A DNA stretch of 64,000 nt, taken from contig NZ_JBBKAH010000003.1 in assembly GCF_037652055.1 (NCBI RefSeq), positions 558,001 through 622,000 of the forward strand. Direction: 5' to 3'. The notes below the pieces were generated by a model. It was not told the origin of the DNA. It saw only the letters and a program-made list of their open reading frames with translations, and made no database searches. The stretch's first letter is position 1. Every line of letters begins with the position of its first letter. Both the position numbers and the translations under genes were made by a program. Below are positions 16,932 to 25,539 of this stretch, piece by piece. Source of the DNA: Pelagibius sp037652055. GTDB taxonomy: Bacteria > Pseudomonadota > Alphaproteobacteria > Kiloniellales > Kiloniellaceae.

Positions 16932-18275
16932 TTAGACCTCGTACGGGCCGAGCTCGCCGCCGAAGAGCGACGGATCGTACTCGACCTGGCTGCGCGGCAC
17001 TTCCTGCACAACCTCGAGCAGGTCGAACTGGCTGGAGGGGTTCTCCTTGCCGCGCACGACCAGCACGTCCTTGAAGCACTGGTGGTCGGCGGCGCGGTAT
17101 TCGGTCGGGCCGTTGCCCATGCCGTCGAAATTGAAGCCTTCCAGCGCCTTGATGACTTCCGGCGGATAGAAGGTGCCGGCCATCTCGCAGGCGTTGGCAT
17201 AAAGAATGGCCTGGACATAGCAGGTCTGCGCGGCCTGCGACGGCGGGAAGCCGTACTCCTGGCCGAAGGACTTGACGAAGGCCTTGGAGCCCTCGTCCTG
17301 CAGCGACCAGTGCCAGTTCGTCGAACCGAGGATGCCCTTGATTGCGTCGCCCGCGCCCTGCGCCATAAGGCGCGAGAACAGCGGCACGACGATCTCGAAG
17401 TTCTTGCCGTTCACCTGCTTGTCGCGCAGACCGAATTGCACGGCCTGGGTCAGCGAGTTGACCATGTCATTGCCGTAGTGGTTCAGGATCAGCACGTCGG
17501 CACCCGAATCAAGCACCGGCGTGATGTACTGCGAGAAGTCACCGGCGCCGAGCGGCGTCTTGACTGCGGCGACGGTCTGCCAGCCCATTTCCTCGGTGGT
17601 GTTCTTCATAGACTCTTCCTGGGTCCAGCCCCAGGTGTAGTCAGCGGTCAGGTGGTAGGCGCGGCGATCCTTGCCCATCTCCTTCTCCAGCACCGGGCCT
17701 AGCGCGCGACCGGACATGTAGGCATTGAAGAAGTGCCGGAAACCGTAGCGGCGCCGGTCCTTACCGGTGGTGTCGTTGGAGTGGGTCAGGCCGCACATGA
17801 AGACGACGCCCATTTCCTGCGCCAGCGACTGCACCGCCACGGCGACGCCGGAGGACGAGCCGCCGGAGAACATGATGACGCCGTCTTTCTCGATCATGCG
17901 CTTGGCCGAGGCGCGGGCCGCATCGGACTTCGTTTGGGTATCGCCGGTCACATAGGTGACCTTCTTGCCCAGGACGCCGTTCCCCTTCAGGGACTTCGGC
18001 GTCATCGTGTTGAGCATGCCGCCGTCACCCTCGCCGTTGATGTGCTTCACGGCCAGCTGATAGGCGCGCAGTTCGTCGGCGCCCTCGTCGGCGTAGGCAC
18101 CGGTCTGCGGCACGTTGAAGCCGAAGGGCACCGTCGCGCTGTTACCCGGGTTGTTGCGGAATTCGGCGCCGAAAGCGTGGCGCATGAAGAACGTCGGGAC
18201 TGCGACGGCGCCGCCAAGGGCGGCACCGCCCTTCAGCACCGTACGGCGATTAAAGCCGGTGGGGAACTTGACCAT
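16932..18275 (-). CDS. ABC transporter substrate-binding protein, Tat-exported, Liv type
   Basis: A 447-residue periplasmic binding protein of the type I Leu/Ile/Val/amide family. The N-terminus has a twin-arginine signal, NRRTVLKGG at residues 9-17 followed by a hydrophobic core. Conserved segments include VPQTGAYADEGADEL, MFSGGSSSGVAVAV and DYTWGWTQEESM. It is about 70 residues longer than LivJ/LivK, as in family members that bind amides, urea or short-chain organic compounds, so leucine should not be assumed. GGGAGGAAAT precedes the ATG, and a 9-bp hairpin (18307-18328) lies in the leader. It is the first gene of the operon and is divergent from an ScfR-like regulator. Confidence 0.88.
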   Translation of the reverse strand: MVKFPTGFNRRTVLKGGAALGGAVAVPTFFMRHAFGAEFRNNPGNSATVPFGFNVPQTGAYADEGADELRAYQLAVKHINGEGDGGMLNTMTPKSLKGNGVLGKKVTYVTGDTQTKSDAARASAKRMIEKDGVIMFSGGSSSGVAVAVQSLAQEMGVVFMCGLTHSNDTTGKDRRRYGFRHFFNAYMSGRALGPVLEKEMGKDRRAYHLTADYTWGWTQEESMKNTTEEMGWQTVAAVKTPLGAGDFSQYITPVLDSGADVLILNHYGNDMVNSLTQAVQFGLRDKQVNGKNFEIVVPLFSRLMAQGAGDAIKGILGSTNWHWSLQDEGSKAFVKSFGQEYGFPPSQAAQTCYVQAILYANACEMAGTFYPPEVIKALEGFNFDGMGNGPTEYRAADHQCFKDVLVVRGKENPSSQFDLLEVVQEVPRSQVEYDPSLFGGELGPYEV

Positions 18276-18509
18276 AGATTTCCTCCCATTTGTTTTTCTT
18301 GGGTGCCCCGCCGGACGTTTCCGGCGGGCGTTGCGCGGGGCAAACGCGCGGGTGTTCCGTAAAGAGAACTACCGGAAAACAGTCAAGAGGACAATAAATC
18401 CTTGTTATAAATGGGATTTTCTGTAAAAATATTAGTCTGACTGAGCGTGAATGTGTGAAAAGTTTACATTGCGGCGCACAAGATGCCGCGAATTGAGAGA
18501 CTTACCGCC

Positions 18510-20096
18510 ATGGCCCGCCCCCTCATCGGCCTGAAGATCCGCGAGCGCCGCAAGGAGATCGGCCTGACCCAGACCGAACTCGCCGGACGGGTCGGCATCT
18601 CGGTCTCCTATCTGAACCTCATCGAACACAACAAGCGCAGCATCGGCGGTCGACTCCTTAAGCAGGTCGCCGACGAATTGAACGTCGGCCTGGAGGTACT
18701 GGACGGCGCCACCGAGCAGCGCCTGGCCAGCGACCTCAACGATGTGCTGGCGGACCCGCTGCTCGACCATATCCGCCTCGATCCGCAAGGCGTCGGCGAT
18801 CTGGTCGGCCGCCATACGGGCTGGGCCCAGGCGCTGGTGACACTGCACCGTGCCTTCCTGGATCGATCCCAGGCCATGCACGCCCTGGCCGACCGGCTGA
18901 ACCAGGACCCCTTCCTGGGCGACGCCGTTCACCGCATTCTCACGAACATCTCGGCGATACGCTCGATCTCGGAGATCCTCACGTCGGTCGACGACGTCGA
19001 TGCCGAGCAGCAGCACCGCTTTCACAGCATCCTCTCGGAGGAGAGCGCGCGGCTGTCCACCGCCGCACAGGGGCTCTCCACCTTCTTCGACAAGGCGCAC
19101 ACGGCGACCCGCTCGACGACCCCGGCCGAGGAGGTCGATGACTTCGTGCTGGAACATCACAACTATTTTCCTGCCCTGGAGAGCGCGGCCGAAGACCTGC
19201 GCGCGGCGCTGGCGGCAACGCCGCGTGAGCTGGAAGACCGCATGCTGGAACGGCTCGCCACCGACCACCGCCTCACCGTCAGTCGCGCCGGGCCGGCGGA
19301 GGAACGCCTGCTTTCCGCCCGCGCCCCGCTGCACTACAGCCCACACGGCAAGCGGCTGATCCTGTTGGACAGCGGGGCGGCGGCGACACGCCGCTTCGCC
19401 GTCGCCCGGCTGCTGGCGCGCCTCAGCTTCGCCGCGGAAATCGAGGAGATCGTCGACGCCAGCACGACCCTGACCACCCCGGCCGCACGCGGCCGTGCCG
19501 CCGGGGCGCTGCAGTCCTACGGGGCCGGCGCGCTGCTGATGCCCTACGACGGCTTCCTTGAGGACGCAGTGAAGGCACGCTATGACGTCGATCTGCTGCG
19601 CCGCGCTCATGGCGCGAGTGTGGAGCAGGTCTGCCACCGGCTGGTGACGCTGCGCCGGCCGGGCAACGAAGGCATTCCCTTTGCCTTCATGCGCTCGGAT
19701 CCCGCCGGCTTCGTCACCAAACGCTTCCCGCTGGCCAACCTGCCACTGCCCCGCTACGGCGGTGCCTGTCCACTGTGGGCCGTCTATCAAGCTTTCCAGA
19801 CGCCGGAGACGGTCGTGCGGCAGTTGGCGGAGTTTCCCAGCGGCGAGCGCTTTCTCTTCGTCGCCCGGGCAGTGATGAAGGGCGAGGCCGGCTACGGGCA
19901 GCCGCGCCCGCTGTTCTCGATCATGCTGGCCTGCGATGCCCTCTACGCCGATCAGACGGTCTACGGTGACCGCCTGGACCTGACCGCCGGCGCTCCGGCA
20001 GACCATATCGGGGCCACCTGCCGCCTCTGCGCACGCAACGATTGCCCGCAGCGCCAGGAAGATGTGATCATTCAGCGGCAGGTCCTTCCGGCCTGA
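18510..20096 (+). CDS. XRE/ScfR-type transcriptional regulator (short-chain fatty acyl regulator family)
   Basis: A 528-residue regulator. An N-terminal HTH_XRE domain (LKIRERRKEIGLTQTELAGR, residues about 7-62) is followed by a long regulatory region and a cysteine-bearing tail, CRLCARNDCPQR. This is the organisation of the ScfR/RamB/PrpC-like family that senses short-chain acyl-CoA and controls acetate, propionate or glyoxylate metabolism. The segment ISAIRSISEILTSV and LSEESARL in the middle resembles a dimerisation helix pair. The ATG at 18510 has GAGAGA upstream; the ATG at 18483 does not. It is divergent from the liv operon and likely controls it or itself; that is inference. Confidence 0.85.
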   Translation: MARPLIGLKIRERRKEIGLTQTELAGRVGISVSYLNLIEHNKRSIGGRLLKQVADELNVGLEVLDGATEQRLASDLNDVLADPLLDHIRLDPQGVGDLVGRHTGWAQALVTLHRAFLDRSQAMHALADRLNQDPFLGDAVHRILTNISAIRSISEILTSVDDVDAEQQHRFHSILSEESARLSTAAQGLSTFFDKAHTATRSTTPAEEVDDFVLEHHNYFPALESAAEDLRAALAATPRELEDRMLERLATDHRLTVSRAGPAEERLLSARAPLHYSPHGKRLILLDSGAAATRRFAVARLLARLSFAAEIEEIVDASTTLTTPAARGRAAGALQSYGAGALLMPYDGFLEDAVKARYDVDLLRRAHGASVEQVCHRLVTLRRPGNEGIPFAFMRSDPAGFVTKRFPLANLPLPRYGGACPLWAVYQAFQTPETVVRQLAEFPSGERFLFVARAVMKGEAGYGQPRPLFSIMLACDALYADQTVYGDRLDLTAGAPADHIGATCRLCARNDCPQRQEDVIIQRQVLPA

Positions 20097-20241
20097 GGGC
20101 AGCCCCCTGCCCGACGAGGCTTGACCCTCCCACGCCATGGCGTGCTAAGGGAGGCACACCAACAATAAGGCGGCCGTCCCCAAGGTCCGGGGCAGATGCC
20201 GCCATAGACAGGGAAATGATCTTCATGGGGAAATGGTCCCG

Positions 20242-20631
20242 ATGCGGGTGATGATTGTCGAGGACGAGCCGAATATCGTCGAGTCTTTGAGCTTCATCTT
20301 CAGCCGCGAAGGCTGGCAGGTTACGGCGGCGCTGGACGGCGACACGGCTATCGAGCGCCTGCTGAGCGAAGCGCCTGATATCCTGGTCCTGGACGTTATG
20401 CTGCCGCCGCACAGTGGCTTCGAGGTGCTGAAGCGCGTGCGCAGCGAACCCGGCCTGAAGCACCTGCCGGTCATCGTGCTGACCGCCAAAGGCCAGGAGA
20501 AGGACCGGCATACGGCCCTGCGGCTAGGGGCAGACGCCTTCGTCACCAAGCCGTTCTCCAACCGCGATATCGTGCAGCAGGTGCGTGATCTGGCCGCCAG
20601 CAAGCAAGGCGCCGGCGGCGGCGGCGCGTGA
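20242..20631 (+). CDS. Single-domain response regulator
   Basis: A 129-residue receiver domain with no output domain. Acidic pocket VEDEP, phosphoacceptor Asp in LVLDVMLPP, Thr in VLTAKGQ and Lys in VTKPF are present. A short Gly/Ala tail ends the protein. GGGGAAA stands upstream of the ATG at 20242; an ATG at 20233 adds three residues. Such stand-alone receivers usually act by protein contact with a kinase or motor. No cognate kinase is adjacent. Confidence 0.88.
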   Translation: MRVMIVEDEPNIVESLSFIFSREGWQVTAALDGDTAIERLLSEAPDILVLDVMLPPHSGFEVLKRVRSEPGLKHLPVIVLTAKGQEKDRHTALRLGADAFVTKPFSNRDIVQQVRDLAASKQGAGGGGA

Positions 20632-20694
20632 CGGCTTAGACCGAATGATGGCCGGGTGGCATATCGTCACGAATCCACCCGGTCACACTCCGCT

Positions 20695-20874
20695 CTAGCC
20701 TTTGGGGCCGAACAGCAGCCAGAGCAGGAAGCCGAGCAGCGGCAGAACGAGGATCAGTAAGATCCACAGGACCTTGGCGCCGGTCGAGGCGCCGCTCTGC
20801 ACCGTCTTCACGATAGCCCAGATGTTCGCGATCAGCAGCAAAAGGCCGAAGAGGCCACCAATTTCAATTCCCAT
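20695..20874 (-). CDS. Small membrane protein with PLDc_N-like domain
   Basis: A 59-residue protein. Translation of the minus strand gives MGIEIGGLFGLLLLIANIWA, a basic turn (KTVQSGASTGAK), then a second helix VLWILLILVLPLLGFLLWL and the ending FGPKG. This is the two-helix pattern of the PLDc_N (cardiolipin synthase N-terminal) family, in which the P-x-x-G-x-x-x-W/Y-x-x-x-G-P motif is conserved. These tiny proteins occur alone in many bacteria with unknown role. It lies downstream of dps on the same strand. Confidence 0.8.
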   Translation of the reverse strand: MGIEIGGLFGLLLLIANIWAIVKTVQSGASTGAKVLWILLILVLPLLGFLLWLLFGPKG

Positions 20875-20933
20875 GCACAGGCCTTTCTCAGGAAACTTGT
20901 CCCAGATTCTTATGGAACGCCATGCTTATGGCA

Positions 20934-20972
20934 CGGCACCGGCCGGCAGGGAAGTCCTGCCGGCCGGTGCCG
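20934..20972 (-). terminator. Long perfect hairpin downstream of dps
   Basis: A 17-bp perfect GC-rich stem (20934-20950 with 20956-20972, loop gaagt) starting 30 bp after the dps stop. There is no clear T-run on the minus strand, so termination efficiency is uncertain. Confidence 0.6.
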
Positions 20973-21001
20973 AATCCAATGCCACCGACGTATGGTCGGC
21001 C

Positions 21002-21505
21002 TCACTTGCCGGCGATCACCGCGCGCAGCATCCACACTGCCTGTTCATGGAACGCCATGCGGTCAGTCAACATCCCGGCGGTCACCACGTCGTGCTGCTC
21101 TTCGGCCATGATGGCCGCCTCGCGCAAACGGCGCACGATGCGCTCGTGATCGGCAACGAGGTTGACCACCATCTCCTCGGCGGAGGCGTTGCCGGTATCC
21201 TCGGCGATCTGGGTCAGCGCGATCATTTCGGTGATGCTGGACGGGGCCGGATGGCCGAGAGCTCGGACGCGCTCCGCCAAGTCATCGACCGCCTCGAAGA
21301 GATCGCGGTATTGCTCCTCCGTCAGGCGGTGCAGGGAGACGAACAGCGGGCCCACGACATTCCAGTGGTAACCCTGGGTCTTCACCAGCAACAAATAAGT
21401 GTCGGCGAGAATGCCGGTCAAATTGCCGGCGAGACGCTTGCGGTTTTCGAGTCCGGTTTCCGGGTTCTCGACATCGGTCTTCATCTGCAGCACTGAGCTG
21501 GACAT
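21002..21505 (-). CDS. dps: Dps family DNA-binding ferritin-like protein
   Basis: A 167-residue mini-ferritin. Dps proteins form a 12-mer that oxidises iron with hydrogen peroxide and protects DNA in starvation or oxidative stress. The ferroxidase ligand region GYHWNVVGPLF (about residues 45-55), the EQYRDLFEAVDDLAERVRALG helix and the late DHERIVRRLREAA helix are characteristic. A strong AAAGGAGA precedes the ATG. The upstream genes encode a DUF2383-like four-helix protein and a lipid kinase, forming a stress/envelope group. Confidence 0.92.
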   Translation of the reverse strand: MSSSVLQMKTDVENPETGLENRKRLAGNLTGILADTYLLLVKTQGYHWNVVGPLFVSLHRLTEEQYRDLFEAVDDLAERVRALGHPAPSSITEMIALTQIAEDTGNASAEEMVVNLVADHERIVRRLREAAIMAEEQHDVVTAGMLTDRMAFHEQAVWMLRAVIAGK

Positions 21506-21570
21506 GGTTCTCCTTTCTCGCTGTCGGTTCTAATGAAACAACGGCGAGCAGAGGAAATCGTTCCCCAACG

Positions 21571-22005
21571 TCAATCAGGCCAAATATGCGCGAGGGCCTC
21601 CCGCGCCCGGCTGGCGAGAGCCTCGGCTGCGATCTTCTCGTCGTCGCGCAGCGGTGCGCTCCGCGCCGCCTCGGCCTGGCGGCACACCACCTGCTCCTGT
21701 TCGCGACAGTCGTCCAGCAGTGTCTTCCAACCGTCATCTTCGAAAGCTGCGCGCGCGCGCGCCAATGCAGCATCCAGCAGACTGCGCTCTTCCGGCGGAC
21801 CACCCGGAATGTCGTCTTCGGCGATCATCCGCTCAGCGAAGAAATCGGCGTCAGCGGAGCGCTGGTCCGCAAGTGCCTGCAGGTCCGGCGCACGCGGATC
21901 GTCGGCGATCAGCTCGGCAGCGAGCGCCGCGTGGCTCGCTGAAGACCGGCAAGCCGCCACCAGGTCGTGCAGGGCAATCAGACGATCGTCACGCAGAATG
22001 CTCAC
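21571..22005 (-). CDS. DUF2383-like four-helix bundle protein
   Basis: A 144-residue, all-helical, soluble protein. The GTG start at 22005 has a perfect AGGAGG six bases upstream and overlaps the end of the lipid kinase gene by 17 bp; an ORF extension to 22086 lacks such a signal. Segments LHDLVAACRSSASHAALAAEL and QALADQRSADADFFAERMI look like the ferritin-like PA2169/DUF2383 family of stress proteins. Metal ligands are not obvious. The assignment is by pattern and moderately secure. Confidence 0.6.
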   Translation of the reverse strand: MSILRDDRLIALHDLVAACRSSASHAALAAELIADDPRAPDLQALADQRSADADFFAERMIAEDDIPGGPPEERSLLDAALARARAAFEDDGWKTLLDDCREQEQVVCRQAEAARSAPLRDDEKIAAEALASRAREALAHIWPD

Positions 22006-22918
22006 GCATTGCCTCCTCTTCGGCAGCTGGCACCTCGCGGAGCGGTGCGAAGACCTCCAGAGCACCGGGCAGTATTTCAATGACAACCGGCGTGCGGCCG
22101 TTCAGTTCCCCATCGACATCGACGTCGCGCGGGCGGCGCGTGCGCAGTTCGACCCGCCTGGCCCACTTCACCTCCGCCTCCGCCGTGCGGCGCAGCCAGC
22201 CGAAGCGCAACGCCGGCAGCATCGATAGCATGGCGAAAAAGCCTGCCGGGCGCAGATAGTAGACCCTGAGCCAGCCATCGTCGATTTCGGCCGCCTCGTC
22301 CATGGTCATGCCGCCGCCGTAGTGGCGTCCGTTGCCGACAGCAATCTGGGTGCAGCGAATGCGCCGGCGTTCACCGTCGATGACGAGTTCGGCGGCGAAG
22401 GGACGGTGGCGGCGAAAGGCGGACCACGCACTCAAGGGGTAATTCAGCACGCCGAGCAGGCGCTTGCGTGCGCCTTCGCCTTCGTGTTCGCGCACCACCT
22501 CAGCGCTGAGTCCCACGCTGGCGACGTTGAAGAAGGGCTTGCCGTCGATCAGCCCGAGGTCGATGCGCCGGCTGACGCCGGCCGTGATCACGTCGGCCGC
22601 CTCAAGCGGGTCGAAGGGAATGCCGAGGCTGCGGGCAAGGTCGTTGGCGGTACCCAGCGGCAATAGCCCGAAGGGCCGCTCCAAAGTCATGAGCGCCGGC
22701 GCAGCGGCATTCAGGGTGCCGTCTCCACCACCGATGATCACCGTCGCCGTACCGGCGTCACGGATATGGCGGCACAGATCGTCGATCGAGTCGGGTGTTT
22801 CGTGCAGCACATCGAGACCGCCGTCCACCAAGCGCTCCATAACCGGCGCCAGGTCGCTATCGGCGCCGCCGCTATGTTTGTTGGTGAGGAGCAGCGCTGG
22901 ACGGCGGACTTGCACCAC
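21989..22918 (-). CDS. Diacylglycerol kinase-like lipid kinase (YegS/DagK_cat family)
   Basis: A 309-residue soluble lipid kinase of the NAD kinase/DAGK fold. The nucleotide-binding GGGDGT is at residues 63-68, followed by PLGTANDLARSLGIP. The C-terminal beta-sandwich includes DVDGELNGRTPVVIEIL. The family phosphorylates diacylglycerol, phosphatidylglycerol or related lipids. It is 6 bp downstream of a methyltransferase gene and overlaps the DUF2383-like gene. Confidence 0.88.
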   Translation of the reverse strand: MVQVRRPALLLTNKHSGGADSDLAPVMERLVDGGLDVLHETPDSIDDLCRHIRDAGTATVIIGGGDGTLNAAAPALMTLERPFGLLPLGTANDLARSLGIPFDPLEAADVITAGVSRRIDLGLIDGKPFFNVASVGLSAEVVREHEGEGARKRLLGVLNYPLSAWSAFRRHRPFAAELVIDGERRRIRCTQIAVGNGRHYGGGMTMDEAAEIDDGWLRVYYLRPAGFFAMLSMLPALRFGWLRRTAEAEVKWARRVELRTRRPRDVDVDGELNGRTPVVIEILPGALEVFAPLREVPAAEEEAMREHSA

Positions 22919-22924
22919 GGCTGA

Positions 22925-23617
22925 TCAACTCCTGCTGTGGCGGGCGCTGAACAGGGCAACCGCGCCGATCAGGCGAACGTCGACGTCAGCGAACTGCGCC
23001 GCCAGTGCCGCGCGCAGGCCGTCGACATCGTCCGCTTCGTTTCCGAAAATCCCGCGCTCGTTATAAAAACGCATCACCCGACGGCCCAGCGCATTGTGGG
23101 GCACGCCGCGGCCCAGGATAGTGGCGCCGAATACCCGGGCGCCGTCGCTCAGCAGCGGCTTCAGATATGCGAAAGCCGCCGCCTTGCGGGACAGCGGCCC
23201 GGGCAGGCAGTGCAACAGGTAAGTAATCCCCAGGGAGTCGAAAGGTTCCACCGGCAGATCGATGGGCTCCAGCACGTTGGCACAGTAGCGCTCAGGCCCG
23301 TAGCGGGCGACACGCGACGCCGCGGTTTCCAGGCACAAGGGGTTCAGGTCGAGCAGGCCGAGACGGGGAGATTCAGTCGGAAATCGACAACGGTCGAGGA
23401 AGTATCCTGTAGCTACGCCGGCGTCCAGGTGGTTGGCGCTGACGTTGGCATCGTAAAGTGCCAGCAGCGCGGCCGTCGGGCAGCGCCACAGGAAGCGGTT
23501 GGAGAAGCCGAGGACCACCGCATCATAGAGCCTCAGCGTGCGGTGCGTATAGACTGCCTGCCCCGCCCAGGCATCCGAAACCTGTGGCAGAGTTTCCGCC
23601 GGCTCAGCCACGGACAT
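22925..23617 (-). CDS. Class I SAM-dependent methyltransferase
   Basis: A 230-residue methyltransferase. The SAM-binding motif I region is LDAGVATGYFLDRC, with motif II-like LGLLDLNPLCLETAASRV and LHCLPGP after it. It resembles uncharacterised methyltransferases that act on small molecules. The ATG at 23617 overlaps the end of the AcuI-like gene by 14 bp; a GTG at 23635 is the alternative. Substrate unknown. Confidence 0.78.
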   Translation of the reverse strand: MSVAEPAETLPQVSDAWAGQAVYTHRTLRLYDAVVLGFSNRFLWRCPTAALLALYDANVSANHLDAGVATGYFLDRCRFPTESPRLGLLDLNPLCLETAASRVARYGPERYCANVLEPIDLPVEPFDSLGITYLLHCLPGPLSRKAAAFAYLKPLLSDGARVFGATILGRGVPHNALGRRVMRFYNERGIFGNEADDVDGLRAALAAQFADVDVRLIGAVALFSARHSRS

Positions 23618-24590
23618 CGACCACGACGCGGCCACGGACCTGGCCCTCCAGGATATCGTTGGCGAGCGCCGGCAGGTCCTCCAGCGTTGCGTCGTGGATC
23701 ATGGCGTCGAGCTTCTCCATCGGCAGGTCGCGGGCGAGCCGCGTCCAGGCTTCTTTGCGTTCTTCCGGTGGACTCATCACGGAATCGATGCCCAGCAGGC
23801 TGACGCCGCGCAGCAGGAACGGGATCACGGTGGTTTCCAGTTTGTTGCCCCCGGCAAGCCCCACCGAGGCAACCGAACCACGATAGGCAATCTGCGGCAG
23901 CACGCAGGCAAGCGTCGAGCCGCCAACGGAATCGATACAGCCCGCCCAGCGTTCCTTGTCCAGCGGGCGGCCACTCGGCGTGGCGATCTCGTCGCGCGCT
24001 ATGATGGTCGTCGCGCCCAGGCCCTTCAAATAGTCGTGGGTTTCGGCGCGGCCGGTGGAAGCCGCAACCCGATAGCCGGCGGCGTGCAAAACGGCGATGG
24101 CGACCGAGCCGACACCGCCCGCCGCTCCGGTCACCAGCACCTCACCCTTCTCCGGCGTCACGCCGTGCTTCTCCAGCGCCATCACCGCCAGCATGGCCGT
24201 GAAGCCCGCCGTACCGATCGCCATCGCGCGCTTGGTGGTGAGGCCCTCCGGCAGCGGCACCAGCCAGTCGGCCTTCACCCGGGCCTTCTCGGCGTATCCG
24301 CCCCAGTGCTGCTCGCCAACCCGCCAGCCGGTGAGAACCACCCTGTCACCCGGCTTGAAGGCGGGATCGCTGCTGGCCTCGACGGTACCGGCGAAGTCGA
24401 CGCCGGGCACATGCGGATACTCGCGCACCAGCCGCCCCAGGCCGTTCAGTACCATGCCGTCCTTGTAGTTCAGGGTGGAGTACTCGACGGCGACGGTGAC
24501 CTCCTGTTCGGGCAGTTCGGCCTCGTCCAGTTCGGTGATCTGCGCGCTCACCTTGCCGTCGCTCTCCTCCAGCAGGATTGCTCGGAACAT
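23604..24590 (-). CDS. acuI: Acrylyl-CoA reductase/YhdH-type quinone oxidoreductase
   Basis: A 328-residue zinc-free medium-chain dehydrogenase. The start MFRAILLEE, the STLNYKDGM segment, VPGVDFAGTV and the NADPH-binding GAAGGVGSVAIAVL identify the AcuI/YhdH group. AcuI reduces acryloyl-CoA to propionyl-CoA with NADPH in 3-hydroxypropionate and DMSP metabolism. Position after an acyl-CoA ligase, thiolase and two DUF296 genes suggests the operon processes a short acyl-CoA, which is inferred. Confidence 0.85.
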   Translation of the reverse strand: MFRAILLEESDGKVSAQITELDEAELPEQEVTVAVEYSTLNYKDGMVLNGLGRLVREYPHVPGVDFAGTVEASSDPAFKPGDRVVLTGWRVGEQHWGGYAEKARVKADWLVPLPEGLTTKRAMAIGTAGFTAMLAVMALEKHGVTPEKGEVLVTGAAGGVGSVAIAVLHAAGYRVAASTGRAETHDYLKGLGATTIIARDEIATPSGRPLDKERWAGCIDSVGGSTLACVLPQIAYRGSVASVGLAGGNKLETTVIPFLLRGVSLLGIDSVMSPPEERKEAWTRLARDLPMEKLDAMIHDATLEDLPALANDILEGQVRGRVVVDVRG

Positions 24591-24622
24591 CGTCCGTCTT
24601 CCTCTCTATTACCGTTGAAACG

Positions 24623-25009
24623 CTAGGCCGGCAGCCATTCTTGCAGGACCAGCTCCAGCGTAATGCAGATCGGATTGGCGCCGCGCCGGAAGCGGCCACC
24701 GTAAACCTGCGCCTTACCGTCGGCTATGGTGCCGCGCAAGTCGGCGCCAGGATGACCCGCCGCGCCCGAGCGCACCTCGCCGCTCAGCGTCAGAATTTCG
24801 ATCCCGGGCCCCGGCACCTGGATGGTGTGGTTGCCGGCCTCCAACACCGCGTCGACCAGGCTGCCGACCGCCGAACGTACCAGGGCGTGGGAGATCCCGT
24901 GCTCGCGGCAGGCCGCCTCGACCGCCGTCACCAGGTCTTGGTTGGGCCGCAGGCGCACCACGGCAATGCGGCCCAGCCGGCCTGCCTCGAACGTCGCCTC
25001 GCCGGTCAT
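24623..25009 (-). CDS. DUF296/PCC-domain protein, second copy
   Basis: A 128-residue single-domain protein of the DUF296 (PPC/PCC) family, a trimeric alpha/beta fold first noted in plant AT-hook proteins. Features seen are ISHALVRSAVGSLVDAVLE, the glycine-rich EILTLSGEVRS region and LRGTIADGKAQVYGGRF. Its ATG overlaps the stop of the other DUF296 gene by 4 bp, so they are made together. Bacterial members have no proven biochemical role that I know of. Confidence 0.8.
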   Translation of the reverse strand: MTGEATFEAGRLGRIAVVRLRPNQDLVTAVEAACREHGISHALVRSAVGSLVDAVLEAGNHTIQVPGPGIEILTLSGEVRSGAAGHPGADLRGTIADGKAQVYGGRFRRGANPICITLELVLQEWLPA

Positions 25010-25539
25010 ACGTTGCTCCCGCCCTTGGTGATCCGGGTCGGTTGGAACAGCGGGTAATTCGTCTCGCTGTCGTAGGCCGCGGCGAAGGCCGCCTCGCGCA
25101 GCGGCGTCACCACGGCAACCGCACCAGCGTCCCCCAGCAGCACGTCGCCCGGCGGCAGATGGCCGCCGTGCAGACGTCCTGCAGAATCCACCACCACAGC
25201 GTGGCAGTGCAGCAGGGTATCGCCGTCCGGGCCCGGCCCGACGATGCCGTTGGCGCCCAGCAGGGTCACCGGCCCTTCCAGCCAGGTCGGCGGACCGTAG
25301 GTGGCGACGCGCTGACCGCTCGGGTCCTCGGCGCCCGTCAGGTAGGCCATGCGCGCGATCTCGGCGGCAACGACCTGGACGGCGGCGTGAGTTACCGCGT
25401 GCCCAGCCAGCGCCGCCACGAGGCCGCGCAGCAGGTCCTGCCCGCCCGCCAGTCGCACACGCAGATCCTCAGCCGGGGCCGCCCATTCCAGCAGGCGGCG
25501 CGGCTGCAACGGAGCGCCCGGCTGGGTCAGCGTCCTCAT
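25006..25539 (-). CDS. DUF296/PCC-domain protein, first copy, larger
   Basis: A 177-residue protein with the same fold as its neighbour (VTHAAVQVVAAEIARMAYL, GPVTLLGANGIVGPG, LHCHAVVVDSAGRLHGGHL). The His-x-His in LLHCHAVV and the GGH segment could bind a metal, a feature of this fold. The ATG at 25539 overlaps the acyl-CoA ligase stop by 4 bp. An ORF extension to 25761 is antisense shadow of the ligase. The two copies probably form a hetero-oligomer; inference. Confidence 0.75.
   Translation of the reverse strand: MRTLTQPGAPLQPRRLLEWAAPAEDLRVRLAGGQDLLRGLVAALAGHAVTHAAVQVVAAEIARMAYLTGAEDPSGQRVATYGPPTWLEGPVTLLGANGIVGPGPDGDTLLHCHAVVVDSAGRLHGGHLPPGDVLLGDAGAVAVVTPLREAAFAAAYDSETNYPLFQPTRITKGGSNV

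Noticed and set aside
18440..18475. aatgt...acatt inverted repeat upstream of the ScfR-like gene as its operator
   Set aside because: Only five outer bases match and the inner positions are asymmetric, too weak to report.
18432..20138. Long minus-strand ORF of 568 codons opposite the ScfR-like gene
   Set aside because: Composition is that of an antisense shadow in GC-rich DNA; it lacks recognisable domains while the plus strand encodes a complete regulator.
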